Origin: Syngnathus acus
Lineage: Eukaryota; Chordata; Actinopteri; Syngnathiformes; Syngnathidae
Reading direction: 5' to 3'
Length of the DNA: 64,000 nucleotides
Assembly: GCF_901709675.1 (NCBI RefSeq)
Contig: NC_051087.1
Coordinates: 17,362,067 to 17,426,066, forward strand
The notes below the pieces were generated by a model. The model searched no databases. It was not told the origin of the DNA and worked only from the letters and a program-made list of their open reading frames with translations. Position 1 is the stretch's first letter. Every line of letters begins with the position of its first letter. Positions 41,820-53,339 of this stretch are shown here, one piece after another. Position numbers and translations under genes: made by a program.

Positions 41820-42583
41820 TTAATAAATCGGTAAGTAGATCAATTAAAAAAAAAACTCAATAAATAAATAAACAATGAAACAATGTCACGGCTGTGAGCG
41901 CGCTCCTAACTCCCGCAACGAGTTAAAAAGTCTCACGGCATAGAAAAGGAAGGAACTTCTCAGCCTCTCCATGGAGCAAGACGGTGTCAACAGCCTGTCA
42001 CTGAATCTCCTCATCCGCCCAGTCGGTGATCGGGGTTGTCTTTGATGAACAGCAGCCTGGCCAACACACGCTGTTCTGCCACAGATGCCAGATCAGGTAG
42101 CTTTGTGCCCACAATAGAACCTGCCTTCCTCATTAGTTTGCCCAGGCGGGAGGCATCCCTCTTCTTGACGCCATCCCACGCCACCATAAAGAAGAGGGTG
42201 CTCGCCACGACAGTACGATAAAACATCTGCAGCATCACCTTGCAGACATTAAAGGATGCCAACTGCATGAGGAAGTACTGTCGGCATTGTCCTTGCATAA
42301 AGCGTCCACATGCGCAGACCAGTCAAGTTTGTCGTCCAACACTCCAAGATATTGATAAGTCTGCACTATTTCCACACACTCTCCATTGATAGTCACCGGC
42401 CAAGACAAGGCATGGGCCTCCTGAAATCCACCACCATTTCCCTGGACTTGTCGGTGTTTTGGTGCAGGTGGTTGGCCCTCAGGTGTGCGATCACACCCAT
42501 CACCAACATCTTGTCAGGCTGAATGTGTCATGTCTCCTCCCCAGCCGTGTTACTATGTGTCTGTGTGCTCGCCCATCCCCTCC

Positions 42584-42628
<45 letters not shown>

Positions 42629-44640
42629 GAGACGCAGGTTACAGGCAACAGCATCCTCCACCCCCACCTTCTCTCAATATGCAAATTGTAGAGGATCAAG
42701 AGCATGGCGAACCTGAGGCCTGAGCTGGAGAGGCAGCAAACGTGAGAAGTCAGCGCAACTGGTCTTTTAGCTCCGTAGGTCGTGGTTTCTTGGGGACAGG
42801 GATGCTGCACGATGTCTTGCATCATCTCCAGATTGATGTTAAAGACATGCTGGAGACGGTCACCCAGCTCCAGAGCACAGGCCCTCAGCAGATGAGGAGA
42901 TACACCATCTGGACCTTACCGCCTTAAAGGGGCGGAGTCTCCTCCGCTGGCCACTCACTTGAGCTGCCGTCACCCTGGGCGGAAGGGCAGATCGGGGAGC
43001 AGAGGTGGCCGGGCGAAGTGAGAGCGATGACAAGCAGGTGTTTGTGAATCTGGTAAAAAAGTAATTCAGCTGATTGGCCCTTTCCACACCGCCACTAACA
43101 GTGACACTCTCACTCGGACCACAGCCAGTGATCAACCTCATCCCGTCCAACACCTCCTTCATGCTGCTCGACTGCAGCTTCAGTTCCAACTTCTTCCTGC
43201 AGTGACCTTGCCACCTTGAGCTAAGCTGAGCTCCTTCTGTACTCGCTTGAGCTCCTGCCTATCACTGTCCTTGAAGGCCCGCTTCTGCCGATTCAAGAGG
43301 CCTTTGATTCCACTTTGTAATCCACCGCCTGTTGTTGGCATAGCAGTGCATCGTCCGCACTGTAATCAAAACATCCATGCAGAAGTTGATGTAATCAATG
43401 GTATGGTCAACAGGCTCCTCAACGTCCTCAATGCGTGGCCCCAGCAACACATCCCAGTCGGTAGTCCCAACGTAGTCCCTCAGCGATAGCTCAGCCTCAG
43501 GCGACCATTTCCTGAACAGGCGAGTGGTCTTCGGAAGTCTACTCAGTTTAGTCTTGTAACACGGATGAAGCAGGACCAAGTTGTGATCTCCCTTCCCGAG
43601 TGCAGGCAGAGGGGTGGCACTGTACGCATCTTCAGCGTTTGCATAAAGCAAGTCGATTGTCTTATTTCCCCTGGTGTAACAATCCACATACTGGGTGAAG
43701 ACAGGTAGAGTCTTGTCCAAAGTCACATTACTGTATTTACTAAGTCCCTCGAGATCAGTGGCAGCTGCACCTCAGGGTGTTTTGTCTGCAGGTCAGCAAC
43801 CGCGGAGTGGATGATGTCACACGCTACTCCGGTGTTGGTATGCGGAGGAACGTGAACAAGAATGGCAATGGCTTGTTCATCGTCCCTGGACAGATAATAA
43901 GGATGCAGGCTCACCGCTAAAAGTTCGATCTCACTAGAGCAGATGGAAGTCTTGACGTACACATGCCCAGGATGGCACAACCTTACATTGACATACAGTG
44001 CGAGACCACCAGCTTTACTCTTCCCACAGGCTTTGATGTGGGATGTGTGATGCTCTGATCATGCTGAAGCCCGGTAGTTCAATGCTAGCATCCGGTATGC
44101 TTCCCGTCAGCCATGTCTCACAGAAGCACAGCAAACTGCACTCTCTGAAGGACTTCACAGTCGTCACCAGCTTATTTTGCAGCGAATTGACGTTCGCCAG
44201 GATCACAGGTACAGGAGGCTTAAAATGGCACTTATCAGTGAGCCGCCGAGCCGTTAGCTTACTCTTTAGCTTAGCCCCGGTTCTGCAGGCCCGATAGGGC
44301 TTCCTCACCTCCTCAGGCAAGTGTGGAACTGCACCCACCCGGGACCGGGCTCTCAGGTCAAGGAGAAAACCCCTCGAGTAGACAATAGTCGCCACAACAC
44401 CAAAATGATATAGTACTAGAAAAGAAGAGAGAGAACTGCTGGAAGGCTGCCACACACACGACAGCGCTAGGAGAAAAAAAAAGAGCTGAAAAGAACGAAG
44501 CAGGTTGGAAAGCAACCTGAGGGCTAAGAGGACAAAGGCAAGATGATGGCAACGCTCCGTTTTGAGATGTCTGAACTCAATAAGAAAACGGTCAAATGAC
44601 AGGAGGCCAGCATGGGAGACAATTAGCTGTGTGACCAGCA
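41820..44640 (-). pseudogene. LINE ORF2 (endonuclease, part of RT), minus strand, broken
   Basis: Body of the LINE whose 3' tail is at 37311-39488. From the 5' side: endonuclease start (VILANVNSLQNKLVTTVKSF, LLCFCETWLTGSIPDA) in 44015-44641; middle (AVADLQTKHPEVQLPLISRD) in 43723-43980; end (LPVFTQYVDCYTRGNKTIDL, then LYANAEDAYS) in 43262-43726. A linker (MKEVLDGMRLITGCG, LNYFFTRF) follows at 42860-43189. The RT fingers/palm are largely lost, and a (GA)n run sits at 42589-42633. The thumb is at 42011-42298 (LASFNVCKVMLQMFYRTVVA, LMRKAGSIVGTKL). Several frame breaks; inactive. Related to the LINE at 17343-18350. Confidence 0.85.
42589..42633. repeat. (GA)n microsatellite
   Basis: GA run with one GC interruption. 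Confidence 0.95.
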
Positions 44641-44641
44641 A

Positions 44642-45317
44642 GTGTTGCCAGTCGGTGGTGACTTTGGGGTTGTGACTCCAAACTTCTTGAATTGATTATA
44701 CTGCCACTGTTGTATATAAGTCAAACTGTTAAAACATATTATTACTAAATCAACTTGGCATTGCTGTATACAAAATAAATTGGTATCAATCGTTATGCAA
44801 ACTTCCCGTTTTATCTTCACTTTTTTTTTAAAAATTTCATTTATTCTATTTACTTCAATTTAGCTTGTGTATCTGGTAGTGAAATCTTGGTTGTAATCGG
44901 GACTGGACTAGATAAGCAGAATTGCTTCCTCCTGCTTTCCTTTTATTTTCCTTTTTGACAAGTCATGTCAAACAAATGTGAGATGAATCTGTAATAAGTG
45001 TAATAAGTCTATGTAGTTGCCGAAATAAACTAAATCAAATCAAAAGAATATTATGTGACGCGCAATTTTTTGTTTGCAAAAACAGGTATAACCCAAAGAA
45101 ATCATGAAAGCAAGACCAGCAGGATTTCAATCTGGACTAATTAAACTAATTAAAATTCAAGCAACCGTAAAGAAGAACCCTCATATGGTAATTACACTCA
45201 GAAATGCTCACTCCTGATTCAAACCTGTATCTGAACTATATTTCTTTGCTGTCGAGATTTATTGATATATTGTTAATTTATCCATACATTCATGTTCATT
45301 CATTCTGTGTTTTGTAG
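44642..45317. other. Intron 3 end, no repeat recognised
   Basis: AT-rich intron sequence ending in TTTTGTAG before exon 4. Confidence 0.5.
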
Positions 45318-45387
45318 AGTGAAGATAAATATATTTGTACCCATGACAGCAACTGTACACGCCTTGTTAACAAGCCAGGAAGTTATG
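45318..45387 (+). CDS. p2rx3: P2X purinoceptor 3, exon 4
   Basis: 70 nt, acceptor TTTTGTAG, donor GTGAGT; begins in phase 0, as exon 3 requires, and ends after the first base of a codon. It encodes SEDKYICTHDSNCTRLVNKP then GSY. SE-x-KY-x-C at the start fits P2X3, and the two cysteines belong to the disulfide-bonded head domain. N-C-T is a potential N-glycosylation sequon. The rest of the exon is diverged from mammalian P2X3, as expected for this variable loop. Confidence 0.9.
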
Positions 45388-45509
45388 GTGAGTTTATGAT
45401 CTCTTTGTGCAAGATAATTCATATCAATCTCACAATTTATTTACACATGCAAGGGAAAGTGCACAAAACTAAATTGCAGAAGTGTTTCATTGCTCAGGAA
45501 TTCTTACAG

Positions 45510-45591
45510 GGAGATGTGTTGCTTTCAAAGCTACTATCAAGACATGTGAACTTAAAGGGTGGTGCCCTGCTGAGATTGATACCATAAAAAC
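45510..45591 (+). CDS. p2rx3: P2X purinoceptor 3, exon 5
   Basis: 82 nt, acceptor TTCTTACAG, donor GTAAGT. Its first two bases complete the Gly codon started in exon 4; it ends two bases into a codon. It encodes [20 protein letters not shown] then EIDTIK, with the P2X hallmark TCE-x-x-GWCP-x-E and three conserved cysteines. The next expected exon (the conserved ENFT-x-x-IKN region) was not found downstream, so it lies beyond the window or is separated by a large intron. Confidence 0.93.
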
Positions 45592-46275
45592 GTAAGTGTT
45601 GATGTTGCATATGTATATACTTCCCTGACTTTTTAATCTCAGGTGGATTTCATCCTGGCCAAAAGAAGGCACTCCACCCTTATCCGACAAAACACCACAG
45701 CCTCACATTTGGCTGTGGTCTTCCATCGGAAAAGGCTGAGATGCCTCTGTACTCTTGTCGGCTGATGCCTCTGTACTCTGCTGGCTCTGAGAGTGAAAGA
45801 CTGTGGCTTGAAAAAGCCAACACAATCACGGTAAAAAGCAAAATCGCAATACTGAGAGTACAAAATAGGACCCCTCAAAAGCCTTGCCTGCATGTTGAAA
45901 ACCTACACGAAGATGGTAAGCCCAAGGTGAGGTGAACCCACGTTTTCTCTTGAGGTTGGTGCTCACCACCAGTAGGTCACATCAAGCTCAACCACCTAGC
46001 TTGATTACAGAGGGGGATCCTGATGACTTTGTGTGAGGGGGTAAAAACGATTTGTTAGTCATCATAGTGGGTTCAGAGCCATGCTTTGTCTTGTTCCTTA
46101 CCCAGAAAATGTTCGTCCTACCAGAAACATCAATGTCTACAAATATTTTATCCTGCCTTTGTCTCAATTAAGATTTCCCGTAGTATGGACATTTAATTTT
46201 TTCTTTATTTTCTCAAGTGTTAAGAAACAAGAGAGTGATCTTCTAAAGCAGCGCTCACCAAGTCCGTTCCTTTCG
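45592..46275. other. Intron 5 sequence, nothing recognised
   Basis: Contains a duplicated GATGCCTCTGTACTCT (45738-45780), but no exon with P2X similarity or bounded repeat. Confidence 0.5.
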
Positions 46276-46466
46276 GGTAGGCATGGGACAATAAACGGTT
46301 TCACGAAATACCACGGTATTAAAAAATACCATGGGATTAAATAGCCACGGTATGATAACCATGAAATTGGTTTTGATGGAGCTACTTTCTCATCTTAAAG
46401 TGCAGCGCTCCCTCCCCCGCCTTCGCTGGTTCACTTTGTGACACATTGCTGTAACAACAGAAAGCA

Positions 46467-46690
46467 TGGCTGCTGCAGGTGGCAGAGAAGCGCCAACACA
46501 ACTTTTCCCCCCTGCCAATAGAACTAAATCGGCTGTGTGGGATTTTTACGGCTACAGAAAGACTGAGGACTACGGCATTGAAGAAGATGGCTTCCTATTT
46601 GTAGAAAATGTCACAGAAAAGTGAAATACCTCAAACATGATGTGTTATCTCCGGGAACATCACCCATGTTCCTACTCAGAATTGAAGGTA
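46467..46690 (+). pseudogene. hAT transposase BED-finger exon, broken
   Basis: ATG 46467 opens MAAAGGREAPTQLF, and the BED start SAVWDFYGYRK is recognisable. A TGA at about 46622 interrupts the frame, and the first zinc-binding Cys pair is missing. The C-terminal half of the finger (NTSNMMCYLREHHPCSYSEL) remains. The finger cannot fold normally. In the intact protein it binds DNA at the transposon ends. Confidence 0.7.
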
Positions 46691-47068
46691 ACTTCAATTT
46701 TAGTTGTACAGTATTTGTGAAATATATATTATGAATAGACTGATAAAGTAACAGTTGCATGTTTTTAATAACGCTAGAGAGAACATTATCCCTCTCGTTT
46801 TTCCCTTTACATATTGTTTTTTATCAACAAAACTGGGCAAAATGCCACGTTCAGATCAGTTAAGTTTATACACTATGATTATGTTGTGTCAAACTTTAAA
46901 ATCCCCAGTGGCTTGTACAACCTGGCGCCATGTGGCACATTTGGATCTCAAAGCAAACGTAGCTTGTAACAATTTGTGTGTGTCTGTGGTGCACAAACAT
47001 AGTGTGAGGCTAAAGTTTGTTCCTTCAAATTAACTGGAATATACGTACATATAGATACAGTATATATA

Positions 47069-47938
47069 CAGTAATCCCTCATTTATCGCGGATAATTGGT
47101 TCCAAGACCATATGTGGATTATATTGGATAATATTATATATGGATAATATTTTGTTACAATATCTATAAAAGACTTTTATGAACCTTTATTGTATTTTTA
47201 AACACTGTATTGTACTTTTACGTGCTTTTTTTTGTATTCAAAACACGTTTGTAAACATTTTAAAGTCAAACAGATTTTCATCAACATTATTTACATAAAT
47301 AAGAAAATAAAAGAAAAAGAGTAAATAAATTGTTATAAAATCCGCACGAGACTTTTATGAACCTTTATTGTAGTTTTATACACTTTATTGTTTTTTAAAC
47401 TTTTTTTGTATTTTTAAACACTTTTGTAAAAGTCAAGTCAAACTTTAAAAAGCTTGCTATGCCCTTCTGCTTTAATGACGCGAGCTAGCTGACCGGCTCG
47501 TCAGCTTGCCTCGTAGTCCTGCTCTGCCGGCATTTCAGACCTCCTTGTTTCCTTTAAACTTTCCCCAAATAAAGAGCCCTTGTTGCATTTGGTTGTCCTG
47601 CCTTGGTTGTGACAACAAAACGAAGCACGAATCACAGATGCTGCTGATTCTGCTGACACAAACAAAGTGGAGGAGTGGATACGTATTAGGAGATTGACAT
47701 AAAGCCAGCTCTTATAGCTCTAGGCCAATCATAGGGAAGGATACAGATCAACATGTTCCCATTGGTCTCCTACCGGCCAATAGTTTGCTGTGAAGTCATA
47801 TAGACAGACCAAGCCCCACGCTCCAAGTGACGCAAAAAGACGCGATGCACCGAATATATCCGCAATATTTGTTTTCATAAAAATCCGCGATGCACAGATT
47901 CCACGATTGGTGAACCGCGAAGTAGTGAGGGATTACTG
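47069..47938. mobile_element. Tigger-like MITE with TA target duplication
   Basis: CAGTAATCCCTCATTTATCG at the left; CGCGAAGTAGTGAGGGATTA and CTG at the right; TA on both sides (47067-47068, 47939-47940). 870 bp, AT-rich, with two related internal blocks (GACTTTTATGAACCTTTATT, near 47171 and 47350). No transposase. Confidence 0.93.
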
Positions 47939-48106
47939 TACTATAATTACACATTTATTTCATCAAATATTTTTTGTTTTTTTATTGCAGGGCAAAGCCT
48001 CGCACCCTCACACCGGAGCCACATTCAAAGCTTTAGAACAGCCAACGATTGAGCAGACATTTGCAAGATAACTTTTGCACTTTAAAATCACCTAAGTTTA
48101 CATTTT

Positions 48107-48108
48107 AC

Positions 48109-48143
<35 letters not shown>

Positions 48144-48147
48144 TTGT
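48107..48147. repeat. (TTAT)n microsatellite
   Basis: Ten TTAT units. Confidence 0.95.
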
Positions 48148-48528
48148 AATGTACTATTAAGCTATATTTTCTTGTTTAAAATACATTGAAGAATATAACT
48201 GTTTAAATAAATGTTAAATAATTTCAGCACAAGTGCAATATAAAGCTTTTTTTCCCCAATAAAAACAGTTAAAAGAAAACAGTTGAAAGTGTTCTATGTA
48301 ATTTTGTGATATGACTATGCACCGCTTCATTTTTGGTCACTCTCATGTTCTGTGTAACAAAATGTGTTCAATGGAAAAGTTTTTCTTTTCTGTTAATATT
48401 TTTTTAATATAAACTTTAAAAAAAATGTTTTTGCATCCCGAAATGGTGATACTTTTGCCTAAGGTTATGTTGAATTTGGTCCACAACTTTGGAAGTGCCC
48501 TACCCGCGCTTCTTGGCAAGGCCTAGAG

Positions 48529-48729
48529 CAGGGGTCTCAAACTCCAGTCCTCGGGGGCCGGATTCCTACATGTTTTCCAAGTTTCCCTCGTTAAACACAC
48601 CTGATTCAATTATCAGGCTCCTGCAGAACGTGAGGATGAACTGATCATTTGAATCAGGTGTGTTTAACGAGGGAAACTTGGAAAACATGTAGGAATACGG
48701 CCCCCGAGGACTGGAGTTTGAGACCCCTG
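48529..48729. mobile_element. Palindromic hAT MITE, 201 bp
   Basis: CAGGGGTCTCAAACTCCAGT at the left and its complement at the right. The two arms are complementary for about 90 bp each around a short centre, so the whole element can fold into one hairpin. Flanks GCCTAGAG (48521-48528) and GCCTCGAG (48730-48737) match in 7 of 8 bases. Confidence 0.93.
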
Positions 48730-49002
48730 GCCTCGAGCCAATCATCTGTTATCCAATTCACTCACTGCATGCTTGTTTTCTTTCTTCAGTCATAGGAAAA
48801 GAATACCAAAACAAAAATTAAACTTACACAGGTTGGTTGAGTTCAATCAAAATTCTTGTTAACAAAGCTCTGTTATCAGGAAAAGTATAACACAGCGCAG
48901 GGCTTTTCGTCCCACAATGCTCGCAAGCAGAACATTGCCATTCAGAAAGAGCAATGACAAAGTTCCTTGGTCAGTTTATATTCAGTTGCACGGCACGGTG
49001 GG
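48730..49002. other. Non-coding gap
   Basis: Nothing recognised. Confidence 0.4.
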
Positions 49003-49175
49003 GGGTGAGCTTGATGAGTTTGGTGAGAGGTGATTCCATGGGAGTGGGGGCAAGTTCGATGAGAGGTGATTCCATGGGAGTGAGGCAAGTTCGATGAGAC
49101 CTCATTCCATTTGAGTGGGGGCAAGTTCGATGAGAGCTGATTCCTTGGGAGTGGGGGGAGTGGGGGCAGTGAGGG
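49003..49175. repeat. Minisatellite, 33-37 bp unit, 4-5 copies
   Basis: Imperfect units of GATGAGAGGTGATTCCATGG followed by GAGTGGGGGCAAGTTC. Confidence 0.85.
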
Positions 49176-49329
49176 GCGATTCAGTGTGTGTGGGAGGTTG
49201 ACTTGCTGGGGGGCTGTTATTTTTCCAGCTAGCTGCTTCTAGTCTTTTGGCCTTGGCGATCACCCTTTGGCCGGGTTCTTGGCTGTTCTTCTCCTGGCGC
49301 TCTCCTTCTGGTACCTCTGCTGGTTTTGA

Positions 49330-49440
49330 GAGAATGAATGCCTTTTATTTGTCATTATACATAGTATAACGAGATTGGAGGTGCCCAACAGTGCAAAATA
49401 AAACAATAAAGTATATAGAAAAAAACCTAAAGTATAGAAA
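49330..49440 (-). mobile_element. LINE 3'-end fragment
   Basis: GAATGCCTTTTATTTGTCAT on the + strand is the reverse of a common fish LINE tail ending AAATAAAAGGCATTC. Only the tail is present. Confidence 0.45.
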
Positions 49441-49467
49441 AATATGATAGATATGAAACTATATATA

Positions 49468-50624
49468 CCGTAATTTTCGGACTATAAGTCGCTCCGGAGT
49501 ATAAGTCGCACCCGCCATAAAATGCCCAAAAATGTGAAAAAAAACATATATAAGTCGCTCCGGAGTATAAGTCGCATTTTGGGGGGCAATTCATTCGACA
49601 AAATCCAACACCAAGAACAGACATGAACGAGCAACAACAGGCTAAACGATACGGTATGCTAACGTGACAAACACAAACGAGGAGCTTGTCGTGGGGGGGG
49701 GGGGGGCGACTTATACTCAGGAGCGACTTATATATGGTTTTTTTCACAAATTTTTACTTGATCATTAACACATCACTTACTTACAAGTATAGTTGACCAC
49801 TTCACATGTTATTTTTAGTATAGTTGATCACTTCACATGCTTTGATATCTTTATCTTGAACATATTCAAAACATGAAAAATAGAGAGAAAAAATTAAATA
49901 AAGTAATTAACACTTTAAAGCGCCATATCTTCTGGACATGTCCTCTGTCACCAGGATGACATAAAGGATGAGAAATGTGATCGATGGATTTAATGATTTG
50001 GAGTGACACAAATGGTTTGATAATATTGTTGTTTGTGTGATAGTTATTTACAATATAGTTTATATATCGCTGTATGGGCCTGTGGAATAATTTGAACTGC
50101 GGCGCGGCACACGGCATTGTTGACAAAGGACGATCGATAAAAGACGAGAAATTTGATCGATGGATTTAATGATTTGGAGTGACACAAATGGTTTGATAAT
50201 ATTGTTGTTTATGTGATAGTTATTTAAAATATAGTTTATATATCGTATGGGCCTGTGGAATAATTTGAACTGCGGCGCGGCACACGGCATTGTTGACAAA
50301 GGACGATCGATGGATTTAATGAATTGGAGTGACACAGATGGTTTTATAAACGTGTTATTTATGTAATAGTTTTTTTTAAATAACTGAATGTTACGTCAGG
50401 CCCGTTCTCAGCTCCTCGTTTGTGTTTGTCACGTTAGCATACCGTATCGTTTAGCCTGTTGTTGCTCGTTCATGTCTGTTCTTGGTGTTGGATTTTGTCG
50501 AATAAATTGGCCCCCAAAATGCGACTTATACTCCGGAGCGACTTATATATGGTTTTTTTTCACATTTTTGGGCATTTTATGGCTGGTGCGACTTATACTC
50601 CGGAGCGACTTATAGTCCGTAAAC
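49468..50624. mobile_element. Pogo-like TIR element, copy D, rearranged
   Basis: Starts CCGTAATTTTCGGACTATAA after TA. The first 220 bp are the reverse of the family's right end. A forward left-end piece (GGCGACTTATACTCAGGAGC, 49707) follows, then two tandem copies of the ATGGATTTAATGATTTGGAG block (about 49930-50140 and 50140-50290) and a normal right end with a decayed terminus (TTATAGTCCGTAAACAAGG). Confidence 0.75.
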
Positions 50625-50880
50625 AAGGTTGCAAAGTGACAAATGCACAGTTATGCTGACCAAGCATAAATATATTGCAAGTAGAAGGATGTAGACCAAA
50701 GAGATCAGGCTTATTGCATGTTCGTATTGAGACTTGGAAAGAACCTGGTTTTAAGTCTGGTTGTCCTTGTCCTGATATTCCTGTAATGCCTCCCCGAGGG
50801 CAACAGATCAAACAGGACAGAGCCAGGATGGGAGCTGTCTACTGAGATTGCCTTGACTCTGCTGGGACAGCGGGAGGTGT

Positions 50881-51240
50881 AAATAATAATAATAATTAAT
50901 TAATTATATTTGTGTAGCGCTTTTCAAAGACCGAAAGACGCTTAAATGTCCGTCAGGGAGGGGAGAGGGCAGCCGACGATCTTCTGTGCTGCCTTTACGA
51001 CTCTCTGCAGTCTCTTGCAGTACGTCAGCAAACTCTCAATGGATGAGCGGTAGAAGGTCAGCAGTAGGTTGGAGTTGAGGTTGTGGTTCCTGAGAACTCT
51101 CAGGAAGTGTAGCCGCTGCTGAGCCTTCTTGGTGATGGAGGTGATGTTCTCTGACCTGGAGGTGTTGTCTGAGATGAAGACGCCGAGATACTTGAAGGTG
51201 TGGACCCTTGCCGTTGATGTGTAGGGGGGCTATGTCAATG
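50881..51240 (-). pseudogene. LINE RT thumb fragment with an L2-like tail
   Basis: On the minus strand about 51220-50960 reads FKYLGVFISDNTSRSENITS, then KKAQQRLHFLRVLRNHNLNS and FYRSSIESLLTYCKRLQRVV, the thumb and C-terminus of a Rex/jockey-type RT. It is followed by AAAGCGCTACACAAATATAA and an (AAT)-rich tail at 50881-50948, which matches the L2 tail at 47-130. No palm, no endonuclease. Short 5'-truncated insertion. Confidence 0.75.
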
Positions 51241-51699
51241 TTATGCTTCCTCCAAGTGTACTCCCTGTAAACATTTTACCTCCATTCTTGCACTACCGAC
51301 CTTCTGCATACATCCACTTCACCTTCTGTCGCACATCATCCATTCATCATCCTGCCAATTTGTCATTTTGTCCGGAACTGCGTGAACTTTTGGCTGTGAC
51401 ATAAACTGTTAGCCGGGACGTGAACTTGTGATCATGCTGCATTTAGCAATTTCATGACTACTCAATTCGTTAATGTTTCCTGACTATGCTTTGTCTATTT
51501 TTCATGCAAAGGTTTTACTCACCACATACCATGGATTTGTTTATTCTTTTCACATTCCACGCACTTGCTCTCTTCATATTCTCAGTTAATCATGCTTCCT
51601 ACCACATATTTTCATTGTTAGGCAAAAAAATTCCCTCTGTCCTGAACATTTTCCAATAATCCAAGGCTGGCGTTAGGCAACATACAATGTCACATCAAG
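51241..51699. other. Non-coding gap
   Basis: Nothing recognised. Confidence 0.4.
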
Positions 51700-51707
51700 C
51701 ATAAGAT

Positions 51708-52033
51708 TAAGATTAAGATTAAAGATTAAAGTCCCAATGATCGTCACACACACACCTGGGTGTGGTGAAATTTGTCCTCTGCATTTAACCCATCCCCGTG
51801 TGATTTTAATCCATCCCCTGGGGGAGAGGGGAGCAGTGAGCAGCAGCGGTGCCGCGCTCGGGAATCAGTTGGTGATCTAACCCCCCAATTCCAACCCTTA
51901 ATGCTGAGTGCCAAGCAGGGAGGCAATGGGTCCCATTTTTATAGTCTTTGGTATGACCCGGCCGGGGTTTGAACCCACAACCTTCCAGTCTCAGGGCGGA
52001 CACTCTACCACTAGGCCACTGAGCTGGTCAAAA
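51708..52033 (-). mobile_element. tRNA-derived SINE with target duplication
   Basis: Minus-strand SINE. The head CCTAGTGGTAGAGTGTCC is A-box-like and GTGGGTTCAAACCCCGG carries the B box (51965-51978). The body includes GGGACCCATTGCCTCCCTGC and ends in (AATCTT)n. CATAAGAT flanks both sides (51700-51707, 52034-52041). Pieces of this SINE occur rearranged in the TIR elements at 31300 and 63300. Confidence 0.9.
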
Positions 52034-52082
52034 CATAAGATATAATCAAACATTCAGCATTCTTAGATGCCCTTGACTGTCC

Positions 52083-52520
52083 GTGATTCACAAAAACATC
52101 ACGCATGTATTGAACAGCTCTGTCCTGGGCTGTCCCCTGGACTCCATTGAGGTTGTGGGTGAGAGGAGGACGTTGATTAAGCTTAAATCCATCATGGACA
52201 ACACCTCTCACCCCCTCCATGAGATTGTACGGTCCCTGAGCAGCTCCTTTAGCGGCAGACTTTTGCACCATCGGTGTAGGAAGGAACGGTTCCACAGGTC
52301 CTTCATTCCCTCTGCTGTCAGACTTTACAACATGCATGCCACCTGATAAAATGAATGTGTTTCGTCTCTGCTAGCAGCACTTGTGTTTGTCCTTGTCTGT
52401 TATTTACCCTTTTTTGTAATTCTGGCACTTGTTTTATTCTTGCACTCGTATTATTCTTGCACTCATATGCGCTGCTGTGAAGAGTGAATTTCCCCGCTGT
52501 GGGATGAATAAAGTTGTGAG
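52083..52520 (+). pseudogene. LINE 3' end: RT C-terminus and tail
   Basis: 52110-52346 encodes VLGCPLDSIEVVGERRTLIK, then KSIMDNTSHPLHEIV and FIPSAVRLYN, the same family as 17343-18350. The 3' UTR ends TTCCCCGCTGTGGGATGAAT then AAAGTTGTGAG, where the BEL element begins. Strongly 5'-truncated. Confidence 0.85.
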
Positions 52521-53152
52521 TGTCAGCTTCAGTTCAGTTTAAATTTCAAAGGTTAGATGTTGTATAGTTCTTGTCACACGCTTATCTTAAAACACTGTGT
52601 ACAGCTGTTGCTCATACCCTTTTGAAGGTGGAGGTAGAATGTCCAAATGGAGGCAAGCAGGCATGCAGACCGAGGTAGAGAGGCAATGGCAGGCAGGCAG
52701 GCCGAGGGAGAGAGGCAATGGCAGGCAGGCAAAGGTGGTAGGCCAAGCAAGGATAGGGGGGAGAGGGAATGGCAGGCAGGCAAACAGGTGGCACACAGGT
52801 ACAAATCCAAATTGTTTGTAAATCAACTAAGGTTTCAACATAAAGGGTTCAAAGAAGTAAACTAAAGTTTGGTTTCTAAATTCCAAGTTTCAAGTTCCAA
52901 AAACTACAAGCCTGGAGCAGACTTGAAGTAGCTTGAAGCGGGCTTTTTAGCGGTAAAAAACTATGTCACTACTGTCTTCCTTCCTTGTCTAACTGAGACT
53001 GACTACCAAGTGGGAGCAGCCTATTTATTTCCCTGATCAGGTGACTGATCAGGTGACCAAAGGCTTTGTCAAATAAAGGTCCATGGCCCAAGGCCAGCGA
53101 ATCTTAAACAAAAATAAGAATTTAAGCTAAGGTAACTAAATTGGCTCCAACA
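52521..53152 (-). repeat. 3' LTR of the BEL element
   Basis: 632 bp, TGTTGGAGCC to CTGACA in element orientation. It contains a CCTGCCTGCC-rich minisatellite. Compared with the other LTR it has two extra bases (TATGTCACT versus TGTCACT) and about two substitutions by eye. Confidence 0.95.
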
Positions 53153-53170
53153 TATCTGGCCCCTCATAGC
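53153..53170 (-). other. Probable polypurine tract of the BEL element
   Basis: Minus strand GCTATGAGGGGCCAGATA abuts the LTR start. Confidence 0.5.
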
Positions 53171-53339
53171 TACCACGTGTGGCTATAACAAAAAATTCAC
53201 AATGGGGGCAATTTTCAAAAAATAAACAATGTTAATTTCTTAATTCTAATTTTAAGTTTTACGTCCAATTATACTACAAATGTGTGCAAGTATCAGTGTA
53301 TGAATGTGATGCAAATGTAAGCACATGTGCAGTCTTTGT

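Larger units (their letters stand above)
46276..48500 (+). mobile_element. hAT element remnant, split by a Tigger-like MITE
   Basis: Begins GGTAGGCATGGGACAATAAA with CACGGTAT motifs, a known hAT-type end. It has a BED-type first exon (46467-46690). Past the Tigger-like insertion, at 47988-48069, it has a short stretch (GKASHPHTGATFKALEQPTI) that ends in TAA. The right end was not identified; 48500 is approximate. Confidence 0.6.

Noticed and set aside
45640-45740. Candidate next P2X3 exon after AG at 45640-45643 (frame WISSWPKEGTPPLSD)
   Set aside because: It has no similarity to the expected conserved P2X segment, and the frame hits stops shortly after; chance open frame in the intron.
49003-49175. 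Possible CRISPR-like spaced repeat
   Set aside because: Units are directly adjacent with no unique spacers, and the source is a vertebrate genome; it is a minisatellite.
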